Counted from the stretch's first letter, positions 1 through 10,914 are shown. The stretch is 39,801 nt of DNA from Elysia marginata (GCA_019649035.1 BMAT01005282.1:194009-233809), one strand, 5' to 3'. Notes: generated by a model not told the origin, from the letters alone. Numbers and translations: made by a program.

Positions 1-617
1 TGATTAAGGAACTAGACCAAAACAATGTCTAACTTCGTTACATGGTGCAATATCTTAGTTTTATGGGTCTTAAAGGAGAGATAGTAATTTGAAACAAATT
101 TGCCTCAAGTTAAAGTTAACACTTTCTTATCCAATTTGATTGAGGGGCACTGCTTAGACATTGAATGCTGAACAGACCTCGCAGCGTTAGCGACCGAAGT
201 CCGAAAATAAAAAAAAAACCATAAACCCACTAGGCCTATTGTTAGAGTCTGTGCTAAGGCAGTAAGGCTATAGTGTTCAAATCGTGATGAAAATCCATAG
301 ATCCAGATTCAAAACAAAGATATTACTGTTTGAAAAATCTAAACAAAAAGAGATATGAGCTTAAGGTACAGATTCTACAATATTGTGTGATACTTTAAAT
401 GTGTATTTGGTCTCTACTGTATTTATGTATTTAAGTATTTAGTAGTTTGTTACTTTCTTTACGAGTTGGAATTGCCTTTAATTATAGAATCATGTTTTAC
501 CGTTAATTACCACAACGTTTCGGCTGCTGCTGCAATCTTTTTCGCTCTCCCCTTTGTTTTGAAGCTGTAAGCGTGTTTTACCTATGACATTTAATGTTCT
601 CTGATTTTCTTTCTTAG
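1..617 (+). other. Intron upstream of the first channel's last exon
   Basis: By context this is intronic sequence of the upstream DEG/ENaC gene. The 3' splice site is the AG at 616-617 after a T-rich tract. I see no other exon, RNA gene or clear repeat in it. The preceding exon of that gene must lie left of the window. Confidence 0.6.
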
Positions 618-883
618 CAACTTTGGGCGGAGAGATGGGTCTGTTTTTGGGAGCCAGCCTTCTGTCCTTTGCAGAAATTCTTGAAATTTTCCTCATTATG
701 ATCTACCGTTTCCTGCGATCCTGCACCTGCCGATTCTTCAATTCTAAGAGAGGGCAAACCACTCAAGCCCAAAGAACCTCCAACAATCCCAACTTATTCC
801 CGGGCATTCAAGACAGGGCTGAGGAAAGAAGTTACGATGTTTGTGCGAACACGGCACGTATAACAGATCCCCTCAAATTCTAA
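618..883 (+). CDS. DEG/ENaC family cation channel, last exon of an upstream paralog (partial gene)
   Basis: This exon encodes the pore end and cytoplasmic tail of a DEG/ENaC channel, a trimeric amiloride-sensitive Na+ channel of the plasma membrane. The first two bases complete a split codon. The protein then reads T-L-G-G-E-M-G-L-F-L-G-A-S-L-L, the family's pre-TM2 segment with a canonical G-A-S selectivity filter, followed by the TM2 helix and a Cys/Arg-rich tail (RFLRSCTCRFF). The stop codon is at 881-883. The acceptor AG is at 616-617. The exon starts in phase 1, exactly like the last exon of the complete channel at 28416, so the two genes share an intron position. The tail has diverged strongly from the downstream paralog. 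All upstream exons are outside the window. It could in principle be an exonic relic, but the frame is intact and the splice site good. Confidence 0.85.
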
Positions 884-1648
884 ACATTTACAGACTTTCA
901 CTGTGTATTTTTTACTCTTCTTTTCCGGGGCACTGCAACAGGAAAGCAACTGTTTGGGCTTTAAAATCTGCGAAAAACTATTATTCTAAACTTCTGAGAT
1001 AGGAGAAGAAATGGGCATCAGTAATTAGCATGAACTCAATAGAAGCTTCAATTTACTGCGGTAGTTTGGATGATTCATTAATATCAAGAACCAAGTATGT
1101 GAGTTGCGAACACCAACCTGCCCCACTTGCCTCGGCATCGGTAATTCTTTAACAGTTCAGGGTAATTCAATCTGCATGTTTCATGTTCAGGTTGAAATGT
1201 CTATTGGCAAATCAGAATCTGTCATGCACATGCAAACTGTGCTTTAACGTTTTGAGTATTTATACAACTTGAAAACGGAACATTTAAATCTCATTTATAT
1301 GTATATACACTGTATATCAAAATTTGTTACTTCAAAGCAGGTAAATAGGTTTATTGGACAGCAGATTTTTACCTTCACAAGTTAAATCAAACCGATTCTC
1401 GTCGATTTGTGTCTTATTTTTCTAATGTATCAAAGTCGTCCAACCTTTTATCATGTAAAATAAACACTCTTCATTGATACTTTAAAGGAATGAAATATTA
1501 AGTGTTAATAACGAAGAAAAAAGGGAAAGAGTCAACAACCTTTTACATTATATTTAGAATACCTGTCTTCTTTGTTGAGCTGTAATGTCAACGCTCAATG
1601 GTTGCTAAAAACAAGGTCAACAACACACGAGTATATAAGTGCGCATAC
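884..1648 (+). other. 3' flank of the upstream channel gene
   Basis: No ORF of note lies here. It probably contains the 3' UTR of the upstream channel, and a candidate AATAAA poly(A) signal is at 1459-1464, about 575 bp past the stop. The 3' end cannot be fixed from sequence alone. Confidence 0.35.
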
Positions 1649-1654
1649 GCCCAA

Positions 1655-1948
1655 GCTCTGTGGCTTAGCGGTAGGACACTCGCTCAGAGACCGGGAGGTG
1701 TGGGTTCGATCCCCGGCAGAGTCAAACCAAAGACTTTCAAATTGGCATTAGCAGCTGATCCGCATAGTGTCTGGCATTATGGATTTAGTGCTAAGTCTGG
1801 TGGGCCCGGTGTCAGGATAATGTGACTGGGTGTGGTGTGTGCAAGCGCTCCTTACATCATAGTGTGGCAGCACGCTTTCAATTGTCCCCCAGTGCCGTCT
1901 CTGATATAACCTTGTAGTTGAAAAGAGACGTTAAAATTCAAACAAGCA
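1655..1948 (+). mobile_element. tRNA-derived SINE with 7-bp target-site duplication
   Basis: The head (about 1655-1723) resembles a tRNA, with a Pol III A box TGGCTTAGCGGTAGG near 1661-1675, a B box GGTTCGATCCC near 1703-1713 and a partly pairing acceptor stem. A non-tRNA body follows, ending in a conserved-looking tail TTGTAGTTGAAAAGAGACGT and then an A/C-rich end. The 7-bp sequence GCCCAAG flanks it on both sides (1649-1655 and 1949-1955), which supports retroposition. The head is too degenerate and too fused to the body to be a functional tRNA gene. Confidence 0.75.
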
Positions 1949-1955
1949 GCCCAAG

Positions 1956-2756
1956 TATACATAATTAATATAAGTTGTAAAAAAACTTTTGCTCTGTCAT
2001 GAAACAATGAAACCAAGCCTCAGTTTCTTTTATCTTAGTTTTTTCTGAACATCTCAAACAAAAATTGTTTTCTTAGAATTCGCACTACTGTACAACTTGT
2101 CTCTGTAATGAAGTTTACAGCTTTCTACTGATAATTTAAATGCAACTTACTGTATGTTTTTAATAATTTAAGACGTTTGTATTTAGCACAGGATTATCGT
2201 GAACTTCCCGTCTTTCAAAATCAACGTAGACTTGTTTTTATCTCATAACATGCTCTTCTCTCTCTAATACCTTTGTATAGATGTGAATGATTCTGAAATA
2301 TTTCAAGATGTACTAGGAAAACGATTATTTAAAATAACTTGTTCATCATATTTAAATGATTAAAATAAAATTTTTTATAATGTTAATGCCAGCAAATCTT
2401 GTGCTTTTGTTTGAAGTGAGTCTGGAAGAGAAAACAAAGAAAAAGCGCCTATAGTACTGTTGTTTTCTAGCGTTTAAAAAAGTGGAAGGACCATTGAATA
2501 GAAGAATTTTGGTCGAGTGTCCAACACAATTTCCGTCTTTTTAATAATCAGTAAGTTTTACATGCGCAAGTTATTTTTAAGGTATATTTGAAGTTTTTTC
2601 TCTCATTCCTCATTTAGACTAGTATTAAAGTACCATTGTCAAGCTAAATTTGCATAAATTTTTAAAGTTTTTGAATAAGGTTTTAATGTTGCAAATTTTT
2701 TCTCTTCAGCAGTTAAATACTCCTTAGATTTTTTAAATTCATGTCCATTATCTAAC
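1956..2756. other. Intergenic sequence
   Basis: AT-rich sequence between a SINE and a SINE fragment. I see no ORF, RNA gene or recognisable repeat in it. Confidence 0.4.
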
Positions 2757-2825
2757 AATGACTGGTGAGGGCGCTAAACTTACATCGAAAGTCACACTGG
2801 TTCGAAGCCCGCCCTAAGGCGACGA
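2757..2825 (+). repeat. Possible tRNA-like SINE fragment
   Basis: A B-box-like GGTTCGAAGCCC (about 2799-2810) sits 3' of a short tRNA-like stretch starting GGTGAGGGCGC. There is no intact A box or acceptor stem, so this is at best a decayed SINE head. Confidence 0.35.
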
Positions 2826-3354
2826 AGCACTCAGCTTTATAGCTTTATTAAAACCAAGACAATGTATAGTAAGAAATTGTCAAAATCCTCTATCAAGTAG
2901 AAGTAAACCGCCATCAAAATATCGTGTTTCTATATCTCAGACCTATATTTTACTAAAGTATATCTAGTTGCAGTATTACAACTGGAAAGCTTATCAAAAT
3001 GACTGTATGTTTCTAGGTTTTCGGCTTTAAAAAACCTAGTCTTCATAAAAACCTTGAAAATTTATCAAACTTTGTATCGTACTCGTAGCTTTCACCTCAA
3101 AACAGAATGATAACGAAGCTTTCCCATGACACATTTCGGTGAGTTAAAACTTAAATAGATTAGTTATAAAAGTAGTATCATTGCTTTTGATATGCTTTTT
3201 ATGACTCCTTCAAAAAGTGATTATTAAAAAAGTGTACTTCTGCCATGACTTCCTTTCTGTGGTTTAAAACGTTTGAATTTTCAATTCCTGTCAGTATTTT
3301 CAAGTTCTAAAAAGTGCCACTATGACAACTTCAATTTAGTTCCGTCGAAAAAAC
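2826..3354. other. Intergenic sequence
   Basis: AT-rich, with nothing recognisable. It ends at the 3' terminus of the minus-strand LINE. Confidence 0.4.
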
Positions 3355-4722
3355 TGAATAATAATAACAATAATAATAATGATAATTTATTTATATAGCG
3401 CCTAAAATTCACTAAAAAGTGCTCAGTGGCGCTAATATACAGGAATATAAAGATTGCCTTATAACGATACAGATCATTGTAAAATAGTGTGACATCACAT
3501 AAAATTAAAAAGCTCTACAATAGAAATGCATCAAAAGTATTACACCAACATTTTGGTCCTACTCTAATACTATGCATTAAAAAAACTGATAAAAATTATT
3601 AAAATGAGAATGGAAATCAAATGCATTAAAATCATGTAAATGTATCTATAAACATCCGTAAATAAGTGGGTAAAGAAAGTAAAAGTAGTCATGAGTAGAA
3701 TAGAAGTTTAACCACAAACGCAACCGAGTACTACAATACAAATTAAATGAAATGTATAAATAGTTAATCGTCTAAGAGCAGCCATATTCACACTTATTAG
3801 CAAAATAAAAATCAAGATAAATATGTTAAAATAGAGAAAATTAAACCCGTTTCTTGTGTAATCATTTATATTGATTAATATCGAAAAGATGTTTATAACA
3901 ATTTTTAAAAATGTAGATTTGGTGACGTATCATCAAAAACATATTAACAAGTCAAGTTTTTCATAAAATGATAAAAGACTATGCAGGGTAACACAACTTA
4001 AAATATTCTGTTTTTAGATTTGTTTTAAAAGACTAAAAAGTTAAACATTGTTTGGTAGTAAGAGACAAAGTGTTCCATACTTTCGGAGATAAGCAGAAAA
4101 AGCCCTCTCATCTAGCTTAGAAACTACTCTCTTTGTTGCCAGAAGAAAGTCACTAAAAGACCGTAGAGTTCTTACGGGCTGATAAAGATGTATTAGGTCT
4201 TCAAGATAGCATGGGGCAAGCCCGTTTGAACTTATAAAAGCAAGGCATGCAATTTTAAAATCGATTCTTCTCTTTATTGGTAACCAGTGTAGAGTTCTTA
4301 AGAGTTCAACTGAATTTTCACATTTTTTCTTTAGGACAATCCTGGCTGCTTTGTTCTGAATTTTTTGTAGTCTTTCTTGGATATAAGCTGGGATTCCAAC
4401 TAAAAGAGAATTACAATAATCCAAACGGCTGGTAATAAATGAATGGACTAAAATACGGGCTGTTTCACAATCAATAAAGTTTCTAATTGTTCCAATGTTT
4501 TTAAGATGGAAATGACAAGCTTGGCATACTTTTTTGACATGTTGTTCCATGGACAGACGAGAGTCAAAATAAAAATCTAAATTTCTTACAGAATCGTTAG
4601 TAGGTACAGGAATTCTCTCTCCAGCAAAATTCATATAACTTTCATCAAAACTTTTTTTTGAAAAGAAATAAATCTTGAATGGGTATGCCAATTTTTTTTC
4701 AAACACTATTGTGTTTAATAAA
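3355..4722 (-). mobile_element. 5'-truncated CR1/L2-like non-LTR retrotransposon
   Basis: Read on the minus strand, the copy begins inside the reverse transcriptase ORF, runs through an AT-rich 3' UTR and ends in the motif AGGCGCTATATAAAT followed by an ATT-type microsatellite (3355-3388). The last conserved stretch of ORF2 is present. The 5' part of the element is absent, as is usual for target-primed reverse transcription. The same AGGCGCTATATAAA terminus is found on another LINE tail at 13960, so both belong to one family or to close relatives. Confidence 0.8.
4041..4706 (-). pseudogene. C-terminal part of CR1/L2-like LINE reverse transcriptase ORF2
   Basis: A 221-residue open stretch matches the region after the RT catalytic core in CR1/L2-type pol proteins. 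It has the landmarks LSMEQHVKKVC, SRLDYCNSLLVGIP, LQKIQNKAARIV, LHWLPIKRRIDFKI and a degraded AFSAYLRKYGTLC that corresponds to the family's AFS-AAP-LWN-LP block. Past its stop, the usual FK-x-LKT ending is still recognisable (SFKTNLKTEYF) after a stop codon. The endonuclease and the RT palm with the catalytic DD are missing, so it cannot move by itself. Confidence 0.85.
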
Positions 4723-5927
4723 TATGGAAAATGTTTTCATTGAAGGGCTGGTAACCACGAGTAAATTTTCTCATATGTCCAAGATTTGAAAACATTCATA
4801 GAACGTTTTAGCAATATTATTAGAATTGTTTTCGTGTTTAATTAAAATATTTGGAAACATGCAAATATACAACATTTTGGCAATTTAGCTTTGCCATTTT
4901 TTGAAAGACCTAAAATCGAAAGACCATGCTGAGATATATAACAGATTAACACAGGTTGTAAAACAATTGGTCGATATCCCTGCTGTGGTTATCAGGTGAC
5001 ACTTGTTTTGAGATGACCTTGTAGACTCTGAACTGTCTACTCGTTTCATAAGGAGAAGCAGAGATCGGGCAATGAAAGAGACAAGGTGACATTTTATTGT
5101 GTTTTGTAGACCATAGATGTCGCTTTACCAAGACCTAGAGTACCTATTAGGACATGAAAATCGTCTTTGACACGGAAAACAAACGACAAGCAAGAGAATA
5201 GGCAGTTCAAATATTTATATCCAAAAAGGGTCAGAAGATGTGCCCGACTTGGTCGAGTAATAGACTGGTCTGTGCCAAACGTTGCCTTTCTTTTCTTCGT
5301 GTCCTCACATAATTGCGTGTTGAACTTTGAACAGATCAATTTGCATCTCATCACAAATTTTCTTTTTCTCTGAAAACCATCTCTCTGGCTACAGCTGTCA
5401 AACCTAATTTTACTTGTGCTGTACAATTCCAAGCATAAGCTAAACTCCCAAGACACAGCATAAAGATTTCGCGGAAATTGAAACAATTCATACGAGAAAT
5501 CATGATGACAATTTCAACCTAATCCATGCGAATGTCATGGCGGTAGATCTGAAATAAAATTTCTACAAAATTTATTTTTAAAAATGTATGATCAAAGGTA
5601 CATAACTCGCGTTTTTTTATTTAATTAGTTTTTTCGGTGTCATTCCTTTTGATATATTTAAATTTAAAATCCCGACAAGATGTCGCCAATCTTTTTTTCT
5701 GTGTCCAGAAATATGTTCGACATCAAAATTGAAACATGGGATAGCTAAACTCCATCTTAAGGTTCTGCATTCAAGGTTTTGTTCTTTTTAGTGACTGTGA
5801 GACATTTAGCGTCACAGTGCTATTGAAGTTTAGTTACCAGAATATATTTTCTCGGCATCCGATTAAACATTTTGAAGGTTTAATTGTAAATTTGGCTGAA
5901 TTTAAAGCCTTTCAAGCCTTTAAAGCC
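4723..5927. other. Intergenic sequence
   Basis: No recognisable gene. A 130-codon minus-strand open frame (5094-5486) has no similarity I recognise and is not supported by splice sites or composition. Confidence 0.35.
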
Positions 5928-6040
5928 TTTCTTCGTCAAAATATGATGCGGCAAAAGGTAAATGATTAAGAGCTTTGCTCATGGCCCTTTGATATGTTGG
6001 AGCTGCCGTTGAAATACCAAACGGTAAATAAGTTTTGTAT
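5928..6040 (-). pseudogene. Fragment of a Ty3/gypsy-like reverse transcriptase
   Basis: On the minus strand one frame reads LPFGISTAAPTYQRAM, then SKALNHLPFAASYFDEE. This corresponds to the gypsy-type RT block PFGL-x-x-AP-x-x-F/Y-Q-R-x-M followed by the Y-x-DD catalytic motif, here decayed to YFDEE. Flanking sequence on both sides is interrupted by stops and I could not extend the match. It is a short relic, and the assignment rests on this one block. Confidence 0.45.
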
Positions 6041-6507
6041 ACACAAGTTTTAGAATGTTTTTACCTTCAACAAATTGTTTTGTTATATTGGCAACAACTG
6101 TTTTGCTACGGCAGACGGCTTTTGTAAGCTTGCACGGTCAAATAGGCTAAGACTTCACACCTTTTTATTCAAATAGAAATTTCACGACCCGATGGTGCAA
6201 AACCGTTTTCTGAACTTCTTTAGTGCGTTGATTGTGCCCAAACTTTTATTAACAGAATCTGTTGTTGATTGAATATCTAAAAAGGGTTTTAAAATCTCCT
6301 AATATAAATCCGTACGATACCGCAACTTTAGAATGTAAAATTATGCCTATGTTTATCTTTAAGTATTTCTGAAGCTTTGGCTTGCACCCAAGGAGAAGTC
6401 ACTGTCAGTTTAGACCATAGCTCCAATATAACAAGGTTAAAATTAATATGACTGTTTTATTATTATCATAAATATTATTGTTGTTATCATTATTATTTTA
6501 ATTATCA

Positions 6508-6554
<47 letters not shown>

Positions 6555-7084
6555 GCATAAAGCTTGTTTTAACTGTGTATCGGTCTAAATTGTTATGATG
6601 CAAGTGGTGATTTTTTTTTCTTTTTGACATTTAAAAAAACGTATCTTTTCAAAATATCATTTATCTTTGCAAAGCGTGCCAGAGCCATGACAAGTTGGGG
6701 CTAGAAGAGAGGGTTAATGGTGGGTTTGAAATCACGTGAGTTGAAAAAGGTTTAATTTAATCGTGTTTCTACGGCTTTTCTGTATCTCTCAAAGATAGTT
6801 ATTTACACGACACTCACATCTGAACGCGCCACTTTTATCTTCGCTGACACACCTGACCGTATTGTGTGCCCGTCCAGTTGAGGCACCAGTAGAGTTCCTT
6901 CCAATCTTCAAGCTCAGTTATCAAGTACAATTACATGTATCAAGTACCATCACCAATTAGATACATACACGCTCGCGCTACGCAGCCGGAATATTCTCAT
7001 TCACGTGACATTCTTCGTATACTCTCTCACCACTCGTGCACATAAAGCAGATAGCAGTTTAAGTTCTTGTTCATTCTTAATCAG
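6041..7084. other. Intergenic sequence with an ATT microsatellite
   Basis: No gene is recognisable. An imperfect ATT/ATC tract occupies about 6460-6555. Unlike the tract at 13973 it is not preceded by a LINE tail. Confidence 0.5.
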
Positions 7085-8336
7085 TCTTTAAAACAGTCTT
7101 TTATGGGTGGATTGAATATGGTGGATCTGGAAAACCTAGTAACCTCATTGTATTTAAATTGGGTGAAACAACTGCTATCGGAGAAAAAAGAACACTGGAA
7201 GGCTTTTTTTTTTTTTTTAATGTTTTTATTTCCATTTTTCATTTTACATACATGAAACAATCCAAATAGTACATTGCAAAAACATTACATAAATATATGG
7301 AATATTGAAATTTTTTGTCAGGAGTAGATAAACATGACAGTAACCAAATATAAAAGAAGAAAAAGCAACAACAACAACAACACTGGAAGGCTTTGCCTGC
7401 GCATTTCTTTTAACGGGTTGGGGATCTAGGTGTTTTTAAAAGCCCAGCTAAACCAGATCAGTTTTCAAACTCATTAAAAGTAAGTACTGGAGGGAAGAGC
7501 TTCAAGTGTGGCTAAAGTTTTCATACGAAGATAGCCTGCGAAGGCCAAAGAACTTCAACCTATCTTTAACCATACTTATATTAGATATGAAAATAATACA
7601 ATCTTTTAGAGGAGTGTATAAAAAGGGGAATATCTCTAACAAATCAAGTTGTGAATGAAGGTGAGGTCATTATATTTGATGAATACAAAATACTTGTTGG
7701 CGATTACACAAAGGCTAGTCTAGATCACAGTGTGATTTACAATGCTCTCATTCATTTTTGTGCTGATTTGAGTATAAATCAGGAGGTAGCTTCAAACACA
7801 AATCAGGCACAAAAGAGTTTTAGTATTAATTTTTCATTCATGGGCAAAGAAAGAGAGAAATAAATAGGAAGCTTGTCTACTCTCTGGTGTTGAAAAAAGA
7901 AACACCTACAATTCACAACCTGTGGCAGAAAATATACCAGGTTGACCTAAATGAAGGATTCTGGGAAATTGCTAACTGTACCAATGGAGTGCGGCTTCGA
8001 GTGCAACTGTGGAAAATTGTACATAATTGGCCCACAAACATTTTGCTCAACAAATTGGGCCAGGCAGAGTCCAAAAGGTGCGCTGAATGCAAAGAAGTTA
8101 ATTTCACCGACCATTTTTTCTACACATGTAAAACTGTACAAAACCTGTGGACTCACATGGAGTCAAAAATATCAGTATTTATCGGAAAAAAGTTTCAAAT
8201 CTGCGAAAAACAAGCAATATTGGGAATAACGTGTTATGGCGGCTTGAGAAATCACGAAATCAAAATGATTAATTTTGCTGTTCTTTTTTTAAAGCTCACA
8301 ATTTTCAAATATAAATTTGGAGTAAAGCAAAAATAG
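7085..8336 (+). pseudogene. Tx1/L1-like non-LTR retrotransposon ORF2, 3' part, broken
   Basis: This is a decayed C-terminal half of a Tx1/L1-type ORF2. It starts near GGLNMVDLENLVTSLYLNW (about 7093-7155), typical of the segment after the RT domain. It resumes after an insertion as EHWKALPAHFF, then a stop, RVGDLGVFK. It ends in a zinc-ribbon RT-associated domain at 7887-8336 containing LHxxWPTNxxL-like spacing (VHNWPTNILLNKLG) and C-x2-C-x6-H-x4-C (CAEC, DHFFYTC). There are several stops and frame changes between blocks. The element is interrupted by a younger 172-bp insertion (7207-7378). The 3' end probably lies near 8480 but shows no clear poly(A). Confidence 0.7.
7207..7378 (-). mobile_element. 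Short retroposed insertion inside the Tx1-like LINE, with 16-bp target-site duplication
   Basis: The segment starts with a long T run (7204-7218), the complement of a 3' poly(A) preceded by AATAAAAACATT, and ends in CAA repeats. It is flanked by perfect 16-bp direct repeats AACACTGGAAGGCTTT at 7191-7206 and 7379-7394. Removing the insert and one repeat restores the host reading EHWKALPA. This is therefore a minus-oriented, heavily 5'-truncated retroposon that landed in an older LINE. Confidence 0.8.
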
Positions 8337-9397
8337 TGTGTATTTGTTTGAAAAAGAAGCTAGATTAAGGAGATTAAACCTAGAACCACAAGCATAAATG
8401 CTTTATCTTTTTCCAGTGCTATATACATATCTATTTTTGTTTTATTAGTTATTTCTATTTTCTTGTTTTATTAACAAAAAGGTTGGCTAAAATAAAAGAC
8501 CCAATTATCGACTTCAAAAGATCTTCGATCTTGTTAGATAGGAACTGACATTTACTAATATTCCTCTTTCAGTTTTCTTAAGAAATTCCTGTTCATTTCT
8601 TAAGATGTAGGTTCAAACCAGCTGTAACTTTTCCAATATTCCCCTTTCGTTCTCTAAGTTTATTAGCAATCGCATTCCTGGAGACGGTTGAGTCCTAAAT
8701 GACGTATTACATGATAGGAAATGGGAAATAAAAATGGTGCAGGTTACATTAAGATAACTTCAGTTGATTCATGAAACTTCAGTGTTAACGTCGCTATAAT
8801 TCACATGCCAAGAAAAAAAAATTTAAAAATGTTGCAACCTCAGCTGATCCAGTCCTTCACTCGGTGCGTTGCCTTGCAGGAGACAACGGACGGATCTGAA
8901 TAAGACGACGTATCCAGCTAAAGAAAAGCCAACAATAACTATTTGTCACACCCTCAGAATCACTTTTCAACTAAAGCAACTCTCTCATATCCTTCATATT
9001 ATTGTCTGCTCTTCTGAACCGGTTCTTCCAAAACTAATACGTTTACTCTGTCATTCGACTTTTGCAATATTGTCCTATTCACCTGTTTTCATATTCACTA
9101 ACCACATTCCCAGTTAGAGTAGGAATAGGTCATTAATACTAACATAATCACCTTAGCACGAGACACGATGCAAACTTTTCGGTAAATGGATACACTTGGT
9201 CAGTCCATTAGGGACTGGGACTGGGGTGTGCCTCCTCGCGACTCAGTGGGGGAATAGCAATGATAACAAAAATACATGTAATATGTTTTCTTAGGACTAC
9301 TTGGTCATAAGCTGTGGTGCCTCCAACTTTTAGTTTATGATGTCTTTTTAATCTTATTAACCAACCGAGTCATTTTACACAAACAAAAGGCACAGGT
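8337..9397. other. Intergenic sequence
   Basis: Nothing recognisable beyond the probable 3' tail of the preceding LINE up to about 8480. Confidence 0.35.
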
Positions 9398-9447
9398 ATA
9401 ATAATAACAATAACAATAATCATGATAATAATAATATTAAAAATAAT
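9398..9447. repeat. AAT/AAC imperfect microsatellite
   Basis: Run of ATAATAACAATAAC-type trinucleotides with scattered substitutions. Confidence 0.7.
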
Positions 9448-9472
9448 AGACCTAATAATCTCATGTTATGTC

Positions 9473-9777
9473 ATTCTTTTACAGCCGGCTTCAACAGCAA
9501 GATTTTACAACGCTTTTTAATGTTTAGAGGATTTGAATACTTATTGAAACTGCCAACATGGGTTTAAAAAGTTCACTCTCAAGATTCTATCTTTAATCAT
9601 ACTAAATTATTCATCGAAACACATTCAAGATACGGACAAAAGCTATTAGAACTCTTTTAGATAAACTGACTTGTGTCATGACTTGCCTTCACATTGGCTT
9701 CCACTGCAAGATTCCACAACGCTTCTACTGTTCAAAAAGATTTTTATGATCATCGAAATTACTGGCACAAGTTTAAA
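9473..9777. repeat. Diverged two-copy direct repeat, spacing about 210 bp
   Basis: The block near 9485 (GGCTTCAACAGCAAGATT, then ACAACGCTT and GGGTTTAAAAAG) recurs near 9699 (GGCTTCCACTGCAAGATT, ACAACGCTT, AAGTTTAAAAAT). The copies are clearly related but substituted throughout. Its origin is unknown. Confidence 0.55.
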
Positions 9778-10054
9778 AATCTGATGTAAGAGGGTCGTTT
9801 TATAACCTGAATGATCCACATTGTGTTCGCAACGGAAGATTTATGATCAATGCTTTGGAATTATTCACGAGAATCCATTTAGAAAGTTAGTGTCATCACT
9901 ACGCCCTTCGTTTTAAAACACCGTGCTTATCAACTTAGAATGAAGATCTAGTAGGTCTGCACAGTTCACTGGTTTTGTCATTCCGATCTGCCACTAGAAG
10001 TGGTGACGGTCTTTGCGATTAATTTTTAGTGGAAGCATGCCGTCGTACGGTGGT

Positions 10055-10232
10055 AATTAGAGACCTTTAGCACACGCACAGTACAGACCTTTAGCACACG
10101 CACCGTGTCTCACTACGCGTACGTGAAAATCGGGAAAGCAGATTGAGTTACTATAAAAATAATGAAACCAGTTTCTAAAAATAGACCCACAAACGTTCTA
10201 TTTTTAGAAACTGGTTTCATTATTTTTATAGT
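10055..10232 (-). mobile_element. tRNA-Ile-SINE family copy, head replaced by a perfect inverted repeat
   Basis: Positions 10055-10184 share the sequence of the SINE at 24881-25077: GACCTTTAGCACACGC, CACTACGCGTACGTGAAAATCG and CCAGTTTCTAAAAATAGACC. The short start motif is itself duplicated (10061 and 10086). Where the other copy continues towards its tRNA head, this one turns back on itself: bases 10150-10184 are repeated in perfect reverse complement at 10198-10232 with a 13-nt spacer. Confidence 0.7.
10150..10232. repeat. Perfect 35-bp inverted repeat (hairpin) with 13-nt loop
   Basis: The left arm 10150-10184 and right arm 10198-10232 are exact reverse complements. The arms contain CCAGTTTCTAAAAATAG and its complement. 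The loop is ACCCACAAACGTT. It would form a very stable foldback in DNA or RNA. Confidence 0.95.
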
Positions 10233-10711
10233 GGGTGCCAGCACCGAGAGCAGACATGCGTAGTTCAGGATGAAGTGTTGCTACCACTGAAACCCTCCAG
10301 GAAAAGGGTGGCGTGGTCTGGTTCTCTCTTAGTGCGAGGAAGGACAAGTTGACTCTCACTGTAAAAAAAAAAACGTTTTCATCACCTTTATTCATTTTAT
10401 CGGTCGCAATAGATACTAGATAGTTGACCCTGTAGTTCATAGTTATTAGTGCAGATAACTTTAGGTTTTCTATAATTTTGCATCACATAGCATCCTCATA
10501 TCTTTCAGTCACAAAAAATTTTACATAGTATAAAAATGAACAGATATTGCAACAGTTTTACTATCTAAATGGTTTTTATCTGAAAATAAATTCCCTTCGT
10601 TTAATTAAGTGGCCCGAAAACCAATTGCAGTAAACCTAAGAAAAAAATTTTTTGTAATTAGATATTACAATTTTGAAATATGACATCACTATTTTTAAAA
10701 AGTAAAAAAGA
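10233..10711 (+). other. 5' flank of the complete channel gene
   Basis: An in-frame TAA at 10703-10705 lies just before the chosen start. No TATA-type promoter or upstream exon can be identified with confidence, and a non-coding first exon could lie further upstream. Confidence 0.35.
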
Positions 10712-10914
10712 ATGGATTCACTGAATTGTGAAAGCTCAGATAAAGCTCATGGACATGGTATTGGTTCTGTGAATGCAAAATCCAAGCAAACTGAACAAGA
10801 CGAGAATCAGTTATTTTTATTGATATTCAAAGACATACTAAAACAATACCAAGAGACCGCCTCTATCCATGGCATATCAAGAACTTTACAGCCTCAAGCC
10901 TACAGTTACAGAAG
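10712..10914 (+). CDS. DEG/ENaC channel, exon 1: cytoplasmic N-terminus
   Basis: Encodes residues 1-67 plus two bases of codon 68. The start is the first ATG after an in-frame TAA (10703-10705) and has A at -3 and G at +4. The block ETASIHGISRT carries the His-Gly pair at 53-54 that controls gating throughout the family. The donor is GTAAGT at 10915. Confidence 0.9.

Noticed and set aside
490-696. Minus-strand open frame overlapping the first channel exon.
   Set aside because: Antisense shadow of the DEG/ENaC exon and intron; no recognisable protein.
1655-1723. tRNA gene candidate with A and B boxes.
   Set aside because: Degenerate stems, continuous with a SINE body and flanked by target duplications.
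5094-5486. 130-codon minus-strand open frame.
   Set aside because: No recognisable domain or splice context; overlaps other accidental frames.
7887-8336. A stand-alone zinc-finger gene.
   Set aside because: The C-x2-C-x6-H-x4-C context with VHNWPTN and LNKLG is the RT-associated zinc domain of LINEs, and upstream LINE blocks are present.
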